NCBI RefSeq assembly: GCF_013394595.1
Contig: NZ_CP053348.1
Location: 2,258,001 to 2,322,000, forward strand
Length of the DNA stretch: 64,000 bases
Source: Winogradskyella forsetii
GTDB lineage: Bacteria > Bacteroidota > Bacteroidia > Flavobacteriales > Flavobacteriaceae
Reading direction: 5' to 3'
Shown here: one piece after another, positions 47,512 through 56,425 of the stretch
How the letters are laid out: each line of letters opens with the position of its first letter
Numbering within the stretch: position 1 is the stretch's first letter
Translations under genes and position numbers: made by a program
Notes under the pieces: generated by a model
What the model was told of the DNA's origin: nothing
Seen by the model: only the letters and a program-made list of their open reading frames with translations
Databases searched by the model: none

Positions 47512-47901
47512 GTGCAAATATTCGAAAAAACTATAACCGTCTCCGAAGACGATATCGATGACCTTAACCATGTGAATAACGTTCGTTATGTACAATGGGT
47601 TCAAGATATTGCCAAAGACCATTGGTTGGCTTATGCTACAAAAGACATTTTAGAAACCTATTCTTGGTTTTTGGTCAATCATTTTATTGAGTATAAAAGT
47701 CAGGCGTTACTCGGTGATAAACTCCTACTAAAAACCTATGTCCCTCTAGTTGAAGGCGTTTCTACTACGAGACATGTAGAAATTATCAATGCAGAAACCA
47801 ACCAACTTATTGTCAATTCGAAGGCAAAATGGTGTTTAATAGATAATAAAACGCAACGTCCCACTCGGATCATTCCAGAAATTGCAGAACTTTTTAATTA
47901 A
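47512..47901 (+). CDS. Acyl-CoA thioesterase, 4HBT hot-dog family
   Basis: About 129 residues with the hot-dog pattern DIDDLNHVNNVRYVQWVQDI, where Asp and the HVNN segment form the active site, and SKAKWCLID at the end. It is of the YbgC/FadM type and hydrolyses acyl-CoA; chain length unknown. The start is uncertain: GTG at 47512 gives MQIFEKTITV, the usual opening, while a TTG at 47479 adds 11 residues with two cysteines. It starts close behind the cyclotransferase gene and may be co-transcribed. Confidence 0.88.
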   Translation: MQIFEKTITVSEDDIDDLNHVNNVRYVQWVQDIAKDHWLAYATKDILETYSWFLVNHFIEYKSQALLGDKLLLKTYVPLVEGVSTTRHVEIINAETNQLIVNSKAKWCLIDNKTQRPTRIIPEIAELFN

Positions 47902-47984
47902 CAAATTATTAGGTTAAAGTTTTTTTAACATTGAATTGATTTTTAATCAAAACACTTTTCTTTGACGCAACAACCAACCTAATC

Positions 47985-48749
47985 ATGCGTCAATTTACTA
48001 TTCTGTTCTTTCTTTTATGTCTGCCATTTATTCAAAATGCTCAAACTTTGAACGGGAAAGTCTATGATGCCAATGGTACTGCAAAAAACATTAAAGTCTA
48101 TAATGAAACTCAAAAGCAACTCACGGTAACGAATGAAGAAGGCGACTTTAGTATGAGCGCCAAAGTTAATGACACCCTTTTATTTGATTCTATATTTTAT
48201 CATCCAAAAGCCATCGTATTAAAAGACTTTCATTTTGAAGGTACTGCTGTATTCGAGCTTAAAGAAATACTTACCGAGCTTGACGAGGTTGAAGTAAGAG
48301 CAGAACCAGAACAGCCGATTTTTGAAGTTGAATCCTATAATGTGGACCTGCAAAATATGATACAGGAAGACATTAAAAACCATCCTGAAAAATACGCACC
48401 TCCAGGGGCAACTGCTGGTGTTGATATTATTTATCTTATTGGTGCCGTGGTAAAACTTTTCAAAAAAAACAAACCCGAAATTCCCACTTACCAAACCATA
48501 ACTTATACGCAAATGGATTCGTTATTTAATAAAAGTTCATTTTTCAACAAGCAATTGATGACTGAAAATTTAAAAATTCCTGAAGACAAAGTATATCTCT
48601 TTTATGATTTCTGTGAGGCAAAATATATAAGTTCAGAATTACTAAAAGAAGAAAACAAAATGCAATTGCTCGAAACATTGGTTTTAAATAGTCAGTTGTT
48701 TTTGATTCTTTTGGAGCAATATGGAGAAAAGAATGTAAAAAGGAATTAG
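47985..48749 (+). CDS. Secreted protein with a carboxypeptidase-regulatory-like domain
   Basis: A 254-residue protein with a signal peptide (MRQFTILFFLLCLPFIQNAQ). A CarboxypepD_reg-like beta sandwich covers about 22-95 (LNGKVYDANGTAKNIKVYNE ... VTNEEGDFSMSAKVNDTLLF). A helical C-terminal region of unknown type follows, with KLFKKNKPEIPTYQTITYTQ. Such proteins are common in Bacteroidota envelopes. Role unknown. Confidence 0.85.
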   Translation: MRQFTILFFLLCLPFIQNAQTLNGKVYDANGTAKNIKVYNETQKQLTVTNEEGDFSMSAKVNDTLLFDSIFYHPKAIVLKDFHFEGTAVFELKEILTELDEVEVRAEPEQPIFEVESYNVDLQNMIQEDIKNHPEKYAPPGATAGVDIIYLIGAVVKLFKKNKPEIPTYQTITYTQMDSLFNKSSFFNKQLMTENLKIPEDKVYLFYDFCEAKYISSELLKEENKMQLLETLVLNSQLFLILLEQYGEKNVKRN

Positions 48750-48771
48750 GCTTTCAATTTTGAAAACTATA

Positions 48772-48826
48772 CGCCAGCGTCAGTTCGAGTAAAATTGCTT
48801 TTTTTGCAATTTTGTATCGAGAACCT
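48772..48826. repeat. Dispersed hairpin repeat CGCCAG..TTCGAG..GTATCGAGAACC (copy 1)
   Basis: Contains the hairpin AAAATTGC-T7-GCAATTTT between TTCGAG and TATCGAGAACC. Second copy at 56254-56301. It lies 23 bases past the stop of the preceding gene and may terminate it. Confidence 0.7.
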
Positions 48827-49000
48827 CAAAAGAGACTTGATCTATTAATCTCCATATTAATCTGATGCTTAATGCAACTTAATTTTTACTAAATTTATTA
48901 AATACAAGTCATAAGAGTTACGTATATAAATTCTATGGTTCTATAATAAATCCTAACTTCAAAAGTTATATTTTTATACCCATAATTATATATATTATTT

Positions 49001-50581
49001 ATGAAGAGATTATTCTCATTTTTATTATGTTTCGGAATCTTACTATTTTGGAGTTCTTGTCGTGACGATTTTGAATTTTCACCAAGTAAAGGCCAACTGG
49101 AATTTGCTAGAGATACCATCTATTTAGATACTGTTTTTACAAATATTGGCTCCAGTACTTATAACTTAAAAGTTTACAATCGTAGTGATGATGACATTGT
49201 CATTCCGACCATACAACTCGAAAATGGAATCAATTCAAATTATAGAATGAATGTTGATGGAGAAACGGGATTAGAAGACGCACAAGAAGGCAAATTCTTT
49301 GAAAATGTGGAGCTACTAGCCAACGATAGTTTATTCATTTTTATTGAAACGACTATTGATATTTCCACATTAGGAGCGCTAGAAAATCAATTTTTATATA
49401 CGGATAGAATTCTATTTGATTCTGGTAGCAATCAGCAAGATATTGATGTGGTTACCTTAGTGAAAGACGCCGTTTTTATTTACCCAAGTAAAGATGATGA
49501 CACCAATATCATTGAGACCTTAACTTTTGATGTTGATGGCGACGGTACACCAGACGAAACCAATCTACAAGGTCGTTTTCTTACGGATGAAGAATTGACC
49601 TTCACCAATGAAAAACCCTATGTAATTTATGGCTATGCAGGCGTAGGTGCTGGTAAAACCTTAACTATGGAAGCTGGTGCACGTGTTCATTTTCATGCGG
49701 ATTCTGGAATACTAGTTACCAATAATGGGTCGCTAAATATCAATGGCGAATTAAGTCCAGACCAAGAAACACTTGAAAACGAAGTTATTTTAGAAGGTGA
49801 TCGTTTAGAGCCACTTTACGAAGATATTCCCGGACAATGGGGAACGATTTGGTTATTCAACGGAAGTATAAATAACACTATTAATTATGCAACCATTAAA
49901 AATGCGACCGTAGGTATTATTGCAGACGGCAATCAAATTGCCATAAATGATAAATTAACCATTAGCAATTCACAGATTTATAATATAAGTAGTTTCGGAA
50001 TTCGTGGAACGGCAACATCGATAACGGCCGAAAATTTGGTGATTAACAATTGTGGACAATCCTCTTTTGCTGGTACTTTTGGTGGGAAATACAACTTTAC
50101 GCATTGTACTATTGCTAATTATTGGAACACTAGTTTTAGGCAATTCCCTGCCCTACTCTTAAATGATTTCGTCATTGATGAAAATGGACTGGCCGTAGTT
50201 AATCCCAATGGTTTAACCGAAGCCAATTTCAATAACTGTATTATTTATGGTAATGACAATCCTGAATTCATACTAGAAAATGAAGGCAATGTTTTCAATT
50301 ATAAATTTAACAATTGCCTTCTAAGATTTGATGATGATAATCTTGCAGGTACAGGCAATTATGATTTTAATGATACTACTTTCTATGAAGAAAACGTGTT
50401 TAATCAAAATCCTGATTTTGAGGACCCTTTTGAAAATTTGATACGTATTGGTGCTGATTCTGGTGCAAAAGGCATTAATGATTCTACATTTGGAGTTGAA
50501 GATGATATTCTAGGAATTTCAAGATCCAGTTCTGGTTCAATAGATGCTGGTGCTTATAATTTCACTTCTTTTGAAGATTAA
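49001..50581 (+). CDS. Large surface lipoprotein with parallel beta-helix-like region
   Basis: A 526-residue predicted lipoprotein (lipobox Cys20 in WSSCRDD). Residues 25-160 form an Ig-like part with phrases FARDTIYLDTVFTNIGSSTY and NLKVYNRSDDDIVIP. From about 215 on, repeating short strands with N and G (GSINNTINYATIKNATVGII, NSQIYNISSFGIRG) suggest a right-handed beta helix. It ends SSSGSIDAGAYNFTSFED, as in several Bacteroidota surface proteins. Substrate or partner unknown. Confidence 0.85.
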   Translation: MKRLFSFLLCFGILLFWSSCRDDFEFSPSKGQLEFARDTIYLDTVFTNIGSSTYNLKVYNRSDDDIVIPTIQLENGINSNYRMNVDGETGLEDAQEGKFFENVELLANDSLFIFIETTIDISTLGALENQFLYTDRILFDSGSNQQDIDVVTLVKDAVFIYPSKDDDTNIIETLTFDVDGDGTPDETNLQGRFLTDEELTFTNEKPYVIYGYAGVGAGKTLTMEAGARVHFHADSGILVTNNGSLNINGELSPDQETLENEVILEGDRLEPLYEDIPGQWGTIWLFNGSINNTINYATIKNATVGIIADGNQIAINDKLTISNSQIYNISSFGIRGTATSITAENLVINNCGQSSFAGTFGGKYNFTHCTIANYWNTSFRQFPALLLNDFVIDENGLAVVNPNGLTEANFNNCIIYGNDNPEFILENEGNVFNYKFNNCLLRFDDDNLAGTGNYDFNDTTFYEENVFNQNPDFEDPFENLIRIGADSGAKGINDSTFGVEDDILGISRSSSGSIDAGAYNFTSFED

Positions 50582-51045
50582 TAATATCCATTAACATTTC
50601 TGGTTGGTTCATTTCGAGTTTTACGCTAGCGTTTCCGATGTCAATTGTAAAATCAACTATAAAATTTCTCAGTAGGATTATTAAAATGTTTTATCAAAAC
50701 TTAAATAAGTACATTATAAAATTTGAAGCGAATGTTTTTTTTGCCACGAATCCACGAATTATAAATTGTTATAGACTTAAAGTCTATAAAATTTTCAACA
50801 GACTTTAGGTCTGTTTCATTTGTGAAATGAATAGTCAATTATTTAGTTTTAATTTCCAAGAACGAGCGAATTCGTGTATTCGTGGCAAAAATTCATAGAG
50901 GTAAAACGAAATGCTCTATCATAAATACCCTAAAAATGCTTTTGAAACGAATTTATTAGCACGATTTTCTTTCAATTTGGGAAATTAACAATATATCACA
51001 CTCACTATTTTTATCATGTACAAAAAACTCAATAAACTTTAAAAA
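50582..51045. other. Intergenic region holding a repeat-bounded element
   Basis: About 460 bases. The main content is the 154-base inverted-repeat element at 50738-50891. Otherwise AT-rich with no open frame. Confidence 0.55.
50738..50891. repeat. 154-base element with 23-base terminal inverted repeats
   Basis: Left end TTTTTGCCACGAATCCACGA + ATT, right end the complement of TTTTTGCCACGAATACACGA + ATT: one mismatch in 23. The centre has two more palindromes (ATAGACTTAAAGTCTAT and ACAGACTTTAGGTCTGT). No obvious target duplication. The end sequence is related to the repeat at 12521-12585. Confidence 0.75.
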
Positions 51046-51480
51046 ATGAAATTTATTAATTTTTCACTATTTATTCTTCTTCTCAATAATCCACTCAACT
51101 GCACTTGCGTATATAATGTAAATACAGATTATTATAATTTTGACACCATTTTCAGAGCTGAAGTATTAAGTGTTTCATACTTAAATTCAAATAAATACAA
51201 TCAAAAAGCAAAACTTAAAATTACCAAGGTTTACAAAGGAAATCCAACTTCCACAATCATCACAGTCGAAGGAGGATGCAGTACACCAAAATTGATTTCA
51301 AATAAAGAATGGATATTTTTCACTTCTAATAAAAATAACACCCAGACCTTAAAATCATGTAATCCTTCAATCAGACTTTATCCTAAAAGTTTTATAGAAA
51401 ACCAACCAAAGCGCTTAAAAATTTCGAAGCTGAGATTAGAAAGAAATCTAAAACTGTTAGATTCCTTATCTAGAAACTAA
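51046..51480 (+). CDS. Small secreted protein with a TIMP/NTR-like pattern, 144 aa
   Basis: Signal peptide MKFINFSLFILLLNNPLNC, then CTCVY at the cleavage region. The mature domain goes FDTIFRAEVLSVSY ... KLKITKVYKGNPTSTIITV ... CSTPKL ... KEWIFFTS ... LKSCNPSIRLY. This order of Cys and of strand phrases resembles netrin/TIMP-like domains of bacterial secreted proteins. Four or five cysteines could pair. The assignment is tentative. Confidence 0.75.
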   Translation: MKFINFSLFILLLNNPLNCTCVYNVNTDYYNFDTIFRAEVLSVSYLNSNKYNQKAKLKITKVYKGNPTSTIITVEGGCSTPKLISNKEWIFFTSNKNNTQTLKSCNPSIRLYPKSFIENQPKRLKISKLRLERNLKLLDSLSRN

Positions 51481-51481
51481 T

Positions 51482-51513
51482 AAAAGCCTTTCAAACTAAA
51501 TTGAAAGGCTTTT
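51482..51513. terminator. Bidirectional terminator
   Basis: Perfect 13-base stem AAAAGCCTTTCAA / TTGAAAGGCTTTT with a 6-base loop, between convergent genes (the 144-aa protein and glyA). Confidence 0.85.
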
Positions 51514-51526
51514 ATAATTATATACC

Positions 51527-51559
51527 AGACCTGCAAGGTTTAAAAAAACTGCTAGGTCA
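51527..51559. repeat. Palindromic repeat AGACCTGCAAGGTTT (copy 3)
   Basis: Same family as 16561-16592 and 35740-35772, with a decayed right arm (AAACTGCTAGGTCA). It lies just past the glyA stop. Confidence 0.65.
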
Positions 51560-51567
51560 ATTATGTT

Positions 51568-52842
51568 TTAAGCATTAAACAAAGGACGTCCTCCCATTAA
51601 CTCATTAACTTTCTCGGCAACACCTGCCAAAACAGTTTCATTTTCATGATTATTAAGAACTTCGTCAATTAAATCTACAACATAGCTCATATCATTTTCT
51701 TTTAAGCCTCTTGTGGTTATGGCAGGAGTTCCAACTCTAATACCTGAAGTTACAAATGGAGATTCAGTATCAAAAGGAACCATATTTTTATTCACAGTAA
51801 TATCTGCTTTTACTAAGGCGTTTTCGGCATCTTTTCCAGTGATGTTTTTATTTCTTAGGTCAATCAGCATCATGTGGTTATCTGTTCCGCCAGAAATTAG
51901 ATTGTAATCTTTAGCCACAAATGCTTTAGCCATGGCTTCTGCATTATGTTTCACTCGCAACATATAATGCATAAATTCATCGGTCAATGCTTCTCCAAAA
52001 GCAATCGCTTTAGCCGCAATAATATGTTCTAATGGACCGCCTTGATTCCCTGGGAAAACACCAGAATCCAATAATCCAGACATTTTACGAAGCTTGCCAT
52101 TCTTTAAGGTAATCCCAAATGGGTTATCAATATTTTCACCCATCATTATCATTCCACCTCTTGGGCCACGTAATGTTTTATGTGTTGTAGTTGTCACAAT
52201 ATGGCAATGTGGCATTGGATCATTCAAAATGCCTTTAGCAATTAACCCAGCAGGATGGGAAATATCAGCCAATAAAACGGCACCAACACTATCCGCAACT
52301 TCCCTAAACTTCGCAAAATCAATATCACGAGAATACGCAGAAGCACCAGCAATAATTAATTTTGGCTGTTCTTTTTTAGCTTGGTCAGCCAACATATCGT
52401 AATCAATTAGACCTGTATCTTTCTTTACACCATAAAACGTAGGACGATATAATTTACCTGAAAAATTAACAGGAGAACCATGGGTTAAGTGTCCACCATG
52501 GGACAAATCAAATCCTAAAATTGTATCACCTGGATTTAAGCACGCATGAAAAACAGCCGTATTTGCCTGACTTCCAGAATGAGGTTGTACGTTTGCATAA
52601 GCAGCACCAAATAAAGCTTTAGCCCTTTCGATGGCAATATTCTCTACTTCATCTACCACTTCACAACCACCATAATAGCGTTTTCCCGGATAACCTTCGG
52701 CATACTTGTTGGTTAACACAGAACCTGCAGCTTCCATTACTTGGTCGCTGACAAAATTCTCTGAGGCTATTAATTCTATGCCATCGGTTTGGCGTTCTTT
52801 TTCAGCTTTAATGAGTTCAAATATTTGTTCGTCGCGTTGCAT
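51568..52842 (-). CDS. glyA: Serine hydroxymethyltransferase
   Basis: A 424-residue PLP enzyme converting serine and tetrahydrofolate to glycine and methylene-THF. PLP Lys222 in [14 protein letters not shown]. Substrate residues in [18 protein letters not shown] (48-65) and HSGSQAN. Length as usual. Divergent from fumarylacetoacetase; promoter elements at 52868-52901. Confidence 0.96.
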   Translation of the reverse strand: MQRDEQIFELIKAEKERQTDGIELIASENFVSDQVMEAAGSVLTNKYAEGYPGKRYYGGCEVVDEVENIAIERAKALFGAAYANVQPHSGSQANTAVFHACLNPGDTILGFDLSHGGHLTHGSPVNFSGKLYRPTFYGVKKDTGLIDYDMLADQAKKEQPKLIIAGASAYSRDIDFAKFREVADSVGAVLLADISHPAGLIAKGILNDPMPHCHIVTTTTHKTLRGPRGGMIMMGENIDNPFGITLKNGKLRKMSGLLDSGVFPGNQGGPLEHIIAAKAIAFGEALTDEFMHYMLRVKHNAEAMAKAFVAKDYNLISGGTDNHMMLIDLRNKNITGKDAENALVKADITVNKNMVPFDTESPFVTSGIRVGTPAITTRGLKENDMSYVVDLIDEVLNNHENETVLAGVAEKVNELMGGRPLFNA

Positions 52843-52867
52843 ATATATGGTGTTTGTTAAATCGGTA

Positions 52868-52901
52868 CAAAAATAGTGAATACATTAGTTTTAATATCAA
52901 A
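52868..52901 (-). promoter_or_regulatory. Probable glyA promoter
   Basis: TTTG (52901-52898), 22 bases, TATTTTTG (52875-52868). The -7 element is a full match; spacing is slightly long. A possible fahA -7 element (TAGGTTTG, 52909-52916, plus strand) lies beside it. Confidence 0.5.
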
Positions 52902-52952
52902 AATTATGTAGGTTTGAATAGAATTAATGAACATTTAATCAACAATAACACT

Positions 52953-54248
52953 ATGCCATTATCAGCCAACAATCCAGACCGTACCTCATGGTTACATGTC
53001 GGTAAAAATTCAGATTTTCCAATTCAGAATATTCCTTTTGGTGTTTTCTTAACCAGAGATGACATTATCACCATCGGAACGCGTATTGGAGATACAGCCA
53101 TCGATCTTGGTGCTTTACACCAACTAGGCTATTTTGAGGGGATTCCATTAACAGATGACATCTTTTTACAAGATACCTTAAATGATTTTATTGCAGATGG
53201 TAGAAAAACATGGCGTTTAGTTAGAAATAGAATTGCTGAGATTTTTGATGCGGAAAATGACACTTTAAAAAATAATAATCCGCATAAAGAAACCATATTG
53301 TTTCGTTTGGACGAAATTGAAATGCAGTTACCAATTCAAGTTGGTGATTATACCGATTTCTACGCCAGCAAAGAACACGCCACCAATGTTGGAACGATGT
53401 TTAGAGATCCAGAAAATGCGCTAATGCCAAATTGGGTACATATGCCAGTGGGTTATCATGGTAGAAGTTCTTCTATTATTCCTTCGGGAATTCCGATTCA
53501 TCGTCCGCAAGGGCAAACGTTACCAGCAGATGCTGATAAACCTATTTTTGGACCTTCCAAATTAGTCGATTTTGAATTGGAAATGGCATTTATAACAACG
53601 GACGCCAACGATTTAGGTGAACCTATTCCGATTGAAGAAGCTGAAGAATATATCTTTGGGTTGGTATTGTTCAATGATTGGTCTGCAAGAGATATCCAAA
53701 AATGGGAGTATGTACCACTTGGGCCATTCTTAGGAAAAAGTTTCGCATCGTCAATGTCGCCTTGGATTGTAACATTGGATGCTTTAGAACCTTTTAGAAC
53801 TGAAAGTCCAAAACAAAACCCAAAGCCTCTAGAGTATCTTCAAACGAAAGGTAAAAAGAGTTTTGACATCAATTTGGAAGTTGGTATTCAACCAAAAGGA
53901 GCTAAAGAAACTATAGTCTGTAAATCTAACTTCAAATATATGTACTGGAATATGGCACAGCAATTAGCGCATCATACGGTTAATGGTTGCCCTGTAAATT
54001 CTGGTGATATGATGGGAAGTGGTACCATTTCTGGACCAACGCCAGATTCTTATGGATCCATGTTAGAATTGAGCTGGAAAGGTACAAAACCTGTAAAGTT
54101 GAAAGATGGTACGGAGCGTAAATTTATCAATGATAATGATACGGTTATTATGAGAGGTTATTGCGCAAATGACGATATACGAATTGGTTTTGGACAAGTT
54201 AAAACGCAATTATTGCCTGTATTTAATCCTAAGAAGAAGAAAAAGTAG
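52953..54248 (+). CDS. fahA: Fumarylacetoacetase
   Basis: A 431-residue enzyme of the last step of tyrosine/phenylalanine breakdown, giving fumarate and acetoacetate. ATG 52953 gives the expected MPLSANNPDRTSWLHVG. Catalytic and metal region: NWVHMPVGYHGRSSSI, VDFELEMAFIT, LVLFNDWSARDIQKWEYVPL, GDMMGSGTISGPT. An upstream TTG frame extension has no family support. A TAnnTTTG box 37 bases upstream fits a single-gene transcript; other tyrosine pathway genes are not nearby. Confidence 0.95.
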   Translation: MPLSANNPDRTSWLHVGKNSDFPIQNIPFGVFLTRDDIITIGTRIGDTAIDLGALHQLGYFEGIPLTDDIFLQDTLNDFIADGRKTWRLVRNRIAEIFDAENDTLKNNNPHKETILFRLDEIEMQLPIQVGDYTDFYASKEHATNVGTMFRDPENALMPNWVHMPVGYHGRSSSIIPSGIPIHRPQGQTLPADADKPIFGPSKLVDFELEMAFITTDANDLGEPIPIEEAEEYIFGLVLFNDWSARDIQKWEYVPLGPFLGKSFASSMSPWIVTLDALEPFRTESPKQNPKPLEYLQTKGKKSFDINLEVGIQPKGAKETIVCKSNFKYMYWNMAQQLAHHTVNGCPVNSGDMMGSGTISGPTPDSYGSMLELSWKGTKPVKLKDGTERKFINDNDTVIMRGYCANDDIRIGFGQVKTQLLPVFNPKKKKK

Positions 54249-54255
54249 GTTGTTT

Positions 54256-54304
54256 CAGTGTTCAATTTTCAGTGATCAGTGATCAGTGATCAGTGATCTG
54301 TGAG
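54256..54304. repeat. CAGT(GAT) short tandem repeat (copy 3)
   Basis: CAGTGTT, an imperfect unit, then CAGTGAT four times: 7-base period, 7 bases past the fahA stop. Confidence 0.75.
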
Positions 54305-54384
54305 TCAAAAAATATGAAAGAAGATTAGAGTTGAATTACTTTGATCTTTTTTTTGTTTTTATCTGAAAATATCGATTGTGAGTG

Positions 54385-54435
54385 AGAATTATTTCACAAA
54401 GCTCCGCAGTGAAGGATGAAGGCACAAAGGCATAG
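54385..54435. repeat. Dispersed CACAAAGCTCCGCAGTGAAG repeat (copy 4)
   Basis: TTTCACAAAGCTCCGCAGTG then AAGGATGAAGGCACAAAGG; reverse-complement relative of 24848-24896. Together with the CAGT array it fills the 280-base gap between convergent fahA and the pseudouridine synthase. Confidence 0.55.
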
Positions 54436-54527
54436 TTTACTGATAATACTAGACTTTTGGCGAATCTATACCTTGTTTGAAATGAACGACGAAATTACTG
54501 AATATTGCCTACTGAAAAAGTGCCAAC

Positions 54528-56210
54528 TCAAAAATCAGCTTTACAACTAAAACTAACCCACGCTTTTGTAACAGGATGCTCAAAACCCAAAGTTTCCGCA
54601 TGAAGATGCAAACGATTGGAAGCAGTTCCATACAAATCATCACCAACTATTGGCATATTTAAGCCTTTTTGATGTGCCGCATGAACGCGTAACTGATGTG
54701 TTCTTCCTGTAATCGGATAAAAATGAATTCTGGTTTTTTTATGCTTTACCTCAACAACCTCATAGGTTGTGGTGGCCTTTTTGCCGTGTTCATAGCAAAC
54801 TAATTGCCATGGTCTGTTGTTTAAATCTACCCGAAGTGGCAAATCAATCATTCCTTCTTTCGATTCTAAACTCCCATCCAATAAAGCGACATAACGTTTT
54901 TTTACGCTTCTATTGATAAATTGCTTTTGAAGGTTTTTATGGGTTCGTTCGTTTTTAGCTACCAACAATAAGCCTGAAGTTGACATATCCAAACGATGCA
55001 ATAATAACGGCCCTGTGGCATTTGGTAAATAGTTTTGCATTCGGGTTAAAACCGAATCCTTTATGGTTTTTCCTGGAACAGATAAAAATTCATGCGGCTT
55101 ATTTATTACTAATAGAAAATCATCTTCGTAGATAATTTCTAATTCATCATTAAAAACGCCGGCTAATTCTATTGGATTTGGTTCTACATCCAAACCTTGC
55201 ATCATGTGTCCCAAAATAGGTTCGCATCGTCCTCGGCACGACGGATAAAATTGTCCATGTTTTCTAACTTCTGCTGTTGGTGAAATTCCCCAATAAAATT
55301 CGGCCATGGCAATTGGTTTTAAGTTATTCTTGTAAGCGTACTGAAATAATTTTGGTGCAGCACATTCTCCAGCAGCAGCTGGTGGTTTTCCTAAATCCGT
55401 TGTTGTAAAAATGTCTATCAGGTTTTTGGTTTCACCTTTGGCATTTAAAAATTCATAATGCTCGTGGATTTGCTTTTGTAAACTTGCCGAAAGGATTTTT
55501 CTTTCTTGTTTTAAGGTTTCAATGGGTTTTAATATATCATTTAAATTCTTTTTTGCGTCTTCAATCTCAGCTTCAGTATGAAGCTTCAAATATTTTAAAT
55601 CAATATTGCTTTGAATACTTTGCTGTTTTAAAGTTTCAAAAAGCACTTCTTTTTCTGAAAATGATAAATTCTGCTCTGCCTCTACTCTTTGTTGCTTACG
55701 CTTTTGTTTTTCGGCTTTTGCAATCCTTTTAAATTCTTCAAGCTTTTGGGCACTTTCAAACCTCAATTCATTCAAGTAATTTATAGCTTTTTCTAACCCA
55801 GTATTTTTTTCTAACGTTTCAATTTCAGATGTCAAACGGTTTAAATGTGCTTCATTTTGTTTGTAAAAACCAGCTTTATTCAGGGTGTCGTAAATTGGAG
55901 GCACAAATCCTTTTAAATGGTTGCTTTCCGCCAATTTCCCTGAAAATGCCGTAATATATCCTAGTTGTCCTTTTGGATGCTCTACTAGCATCACACCAAA
56001 CATTTTTCCGATTTTCAAGCCCTTTTTAGAATGATCCAAACCGAAATTATGTTCAAAATCAGTCTGAATTGACAAATAGTTTTTTATCTCATCCGCAACT
56101 TTTATACAAAGTGGATGTGGCGTATAATAAAACGGAAATGTAAATTGTTTCGGAAGTTTTTCCGACAGACATTCTATTGGATGAAAACAACCGTTTTCCG
56201 TATGAAACAT
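54528..56210 (-). CDS. Long-form RluA-family pseudouridine synthase
   Basis: A 560-residue protein. The RluA catalytic domain is in the last 210 residues, with Asp408 in HRLDMSTSGLLL, and GRTHQLRVHAAH. The first 350 residues are not found in ordinary RluA. They hold a long charged coiled coil (about 120-250, with EFKRIAKAEKQKRKQQRVEA) and a Cys-rich motif (GECAAPK ... FYPSCRGRCEPILGH). It modifies U to pseudouridine in rRNA or tRNA, and the extension probably selects the RNA. The four-Cys pattern could bind a metal. No S4 domain. Confidence 0.9.
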   Translation of the reverse strand: MFHTENGCFHPIECLSEKLPKQFTFPFYYTPHPLCIKVADEIKNYLSIQTDFEHNFGLDHSKKGLKIGKMFGVMLVEHPKGQLGYITAFSGKLAESNHLKGFVPPIYDTLNKAGFYKQNEAHLNRLTSEIETLEKNTGLEKAINYLNELRFESAQKLEEFKRIAKAEKQKRKQQRVEAEQNLSFSEKEVLFETLKQQSIQSNIDLKYLKLHTEAEIEDAKKNLNDILKPIETLKQERKILSASLQKQIHEHYEFLNAKGETKNLIDIFTTTDLGKPPAAAGECAAPKLFQYAYKNNLKPIAMAEFYWGISPTAEVRKHGQFYPSCRGRCEPILGHMMQGLDVEPNPIELAGVFNDELEIIYEDDFLLVINKPHEFLSVPGKTIKDSVLTRMQNYLPNATGPLLLHRLDMSTSGLLLVAKNERTHKNLQKQFINRSVKKRYVALLDGSLESKEGMIDLPLRVDLNNRPWQLVCYEHGKKATTTYEVVEVKHKKTRIHFYPITGRTHQLRVHAAHQKGLNMPIVGDDLYGTASNRLHLHAETLGFEHPVTKAWVSFSCKADF

Positions 56211-56253
56211 AAGCCTTTTTATTGAGTTGCAAAGAAACGAAAATATATCCTAA

Positions 56254-56301
56254 TCGCCAGTTCGATTGAAATTGTGTTTTTGCAAATTTGTATCGAGAAC
56301 C
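56254..56301. repeat. Dispersed hairpin repeat CGCCAG..TTCGAT..GTATCGAGAACC (copy 2)
   Basis: Related to 48772-48826 (shared CGCCAG, AGTTCGA, AAATTG/CAAATTTGTATCGAGAAC). It is followed by a second palindromic part with TTCTCGATACACTTTG and TCACTCGAAGTGACG, up to about 56363, in the gap between divergent genes. Confidence 0.65.
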
Positions 56302-56425
56302 ATTGAAGTATTGAAACTTCTCGATACACTTTGTTTGTGCCTCACCATCACTCGAAGTGACGTTCATTTTTCATTTTGGCATCATAATTGAATTTATATT
56401 TCCATAACCAATAAAACTCAAGATT

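Noticed and set aside
52843..52952. Glycine riboswitch upstream of glyA
   Set aside because: The leader before the glyA ATG is only about 25 bases after the predicted promoter, too short for an aptamer.
52854..52952. N-terminal extension of fumarylacetoacetase
   Set aside because: It would start at TTG, covers the promoter-like boxes, and the family begins at MPLSANNPD (52953).
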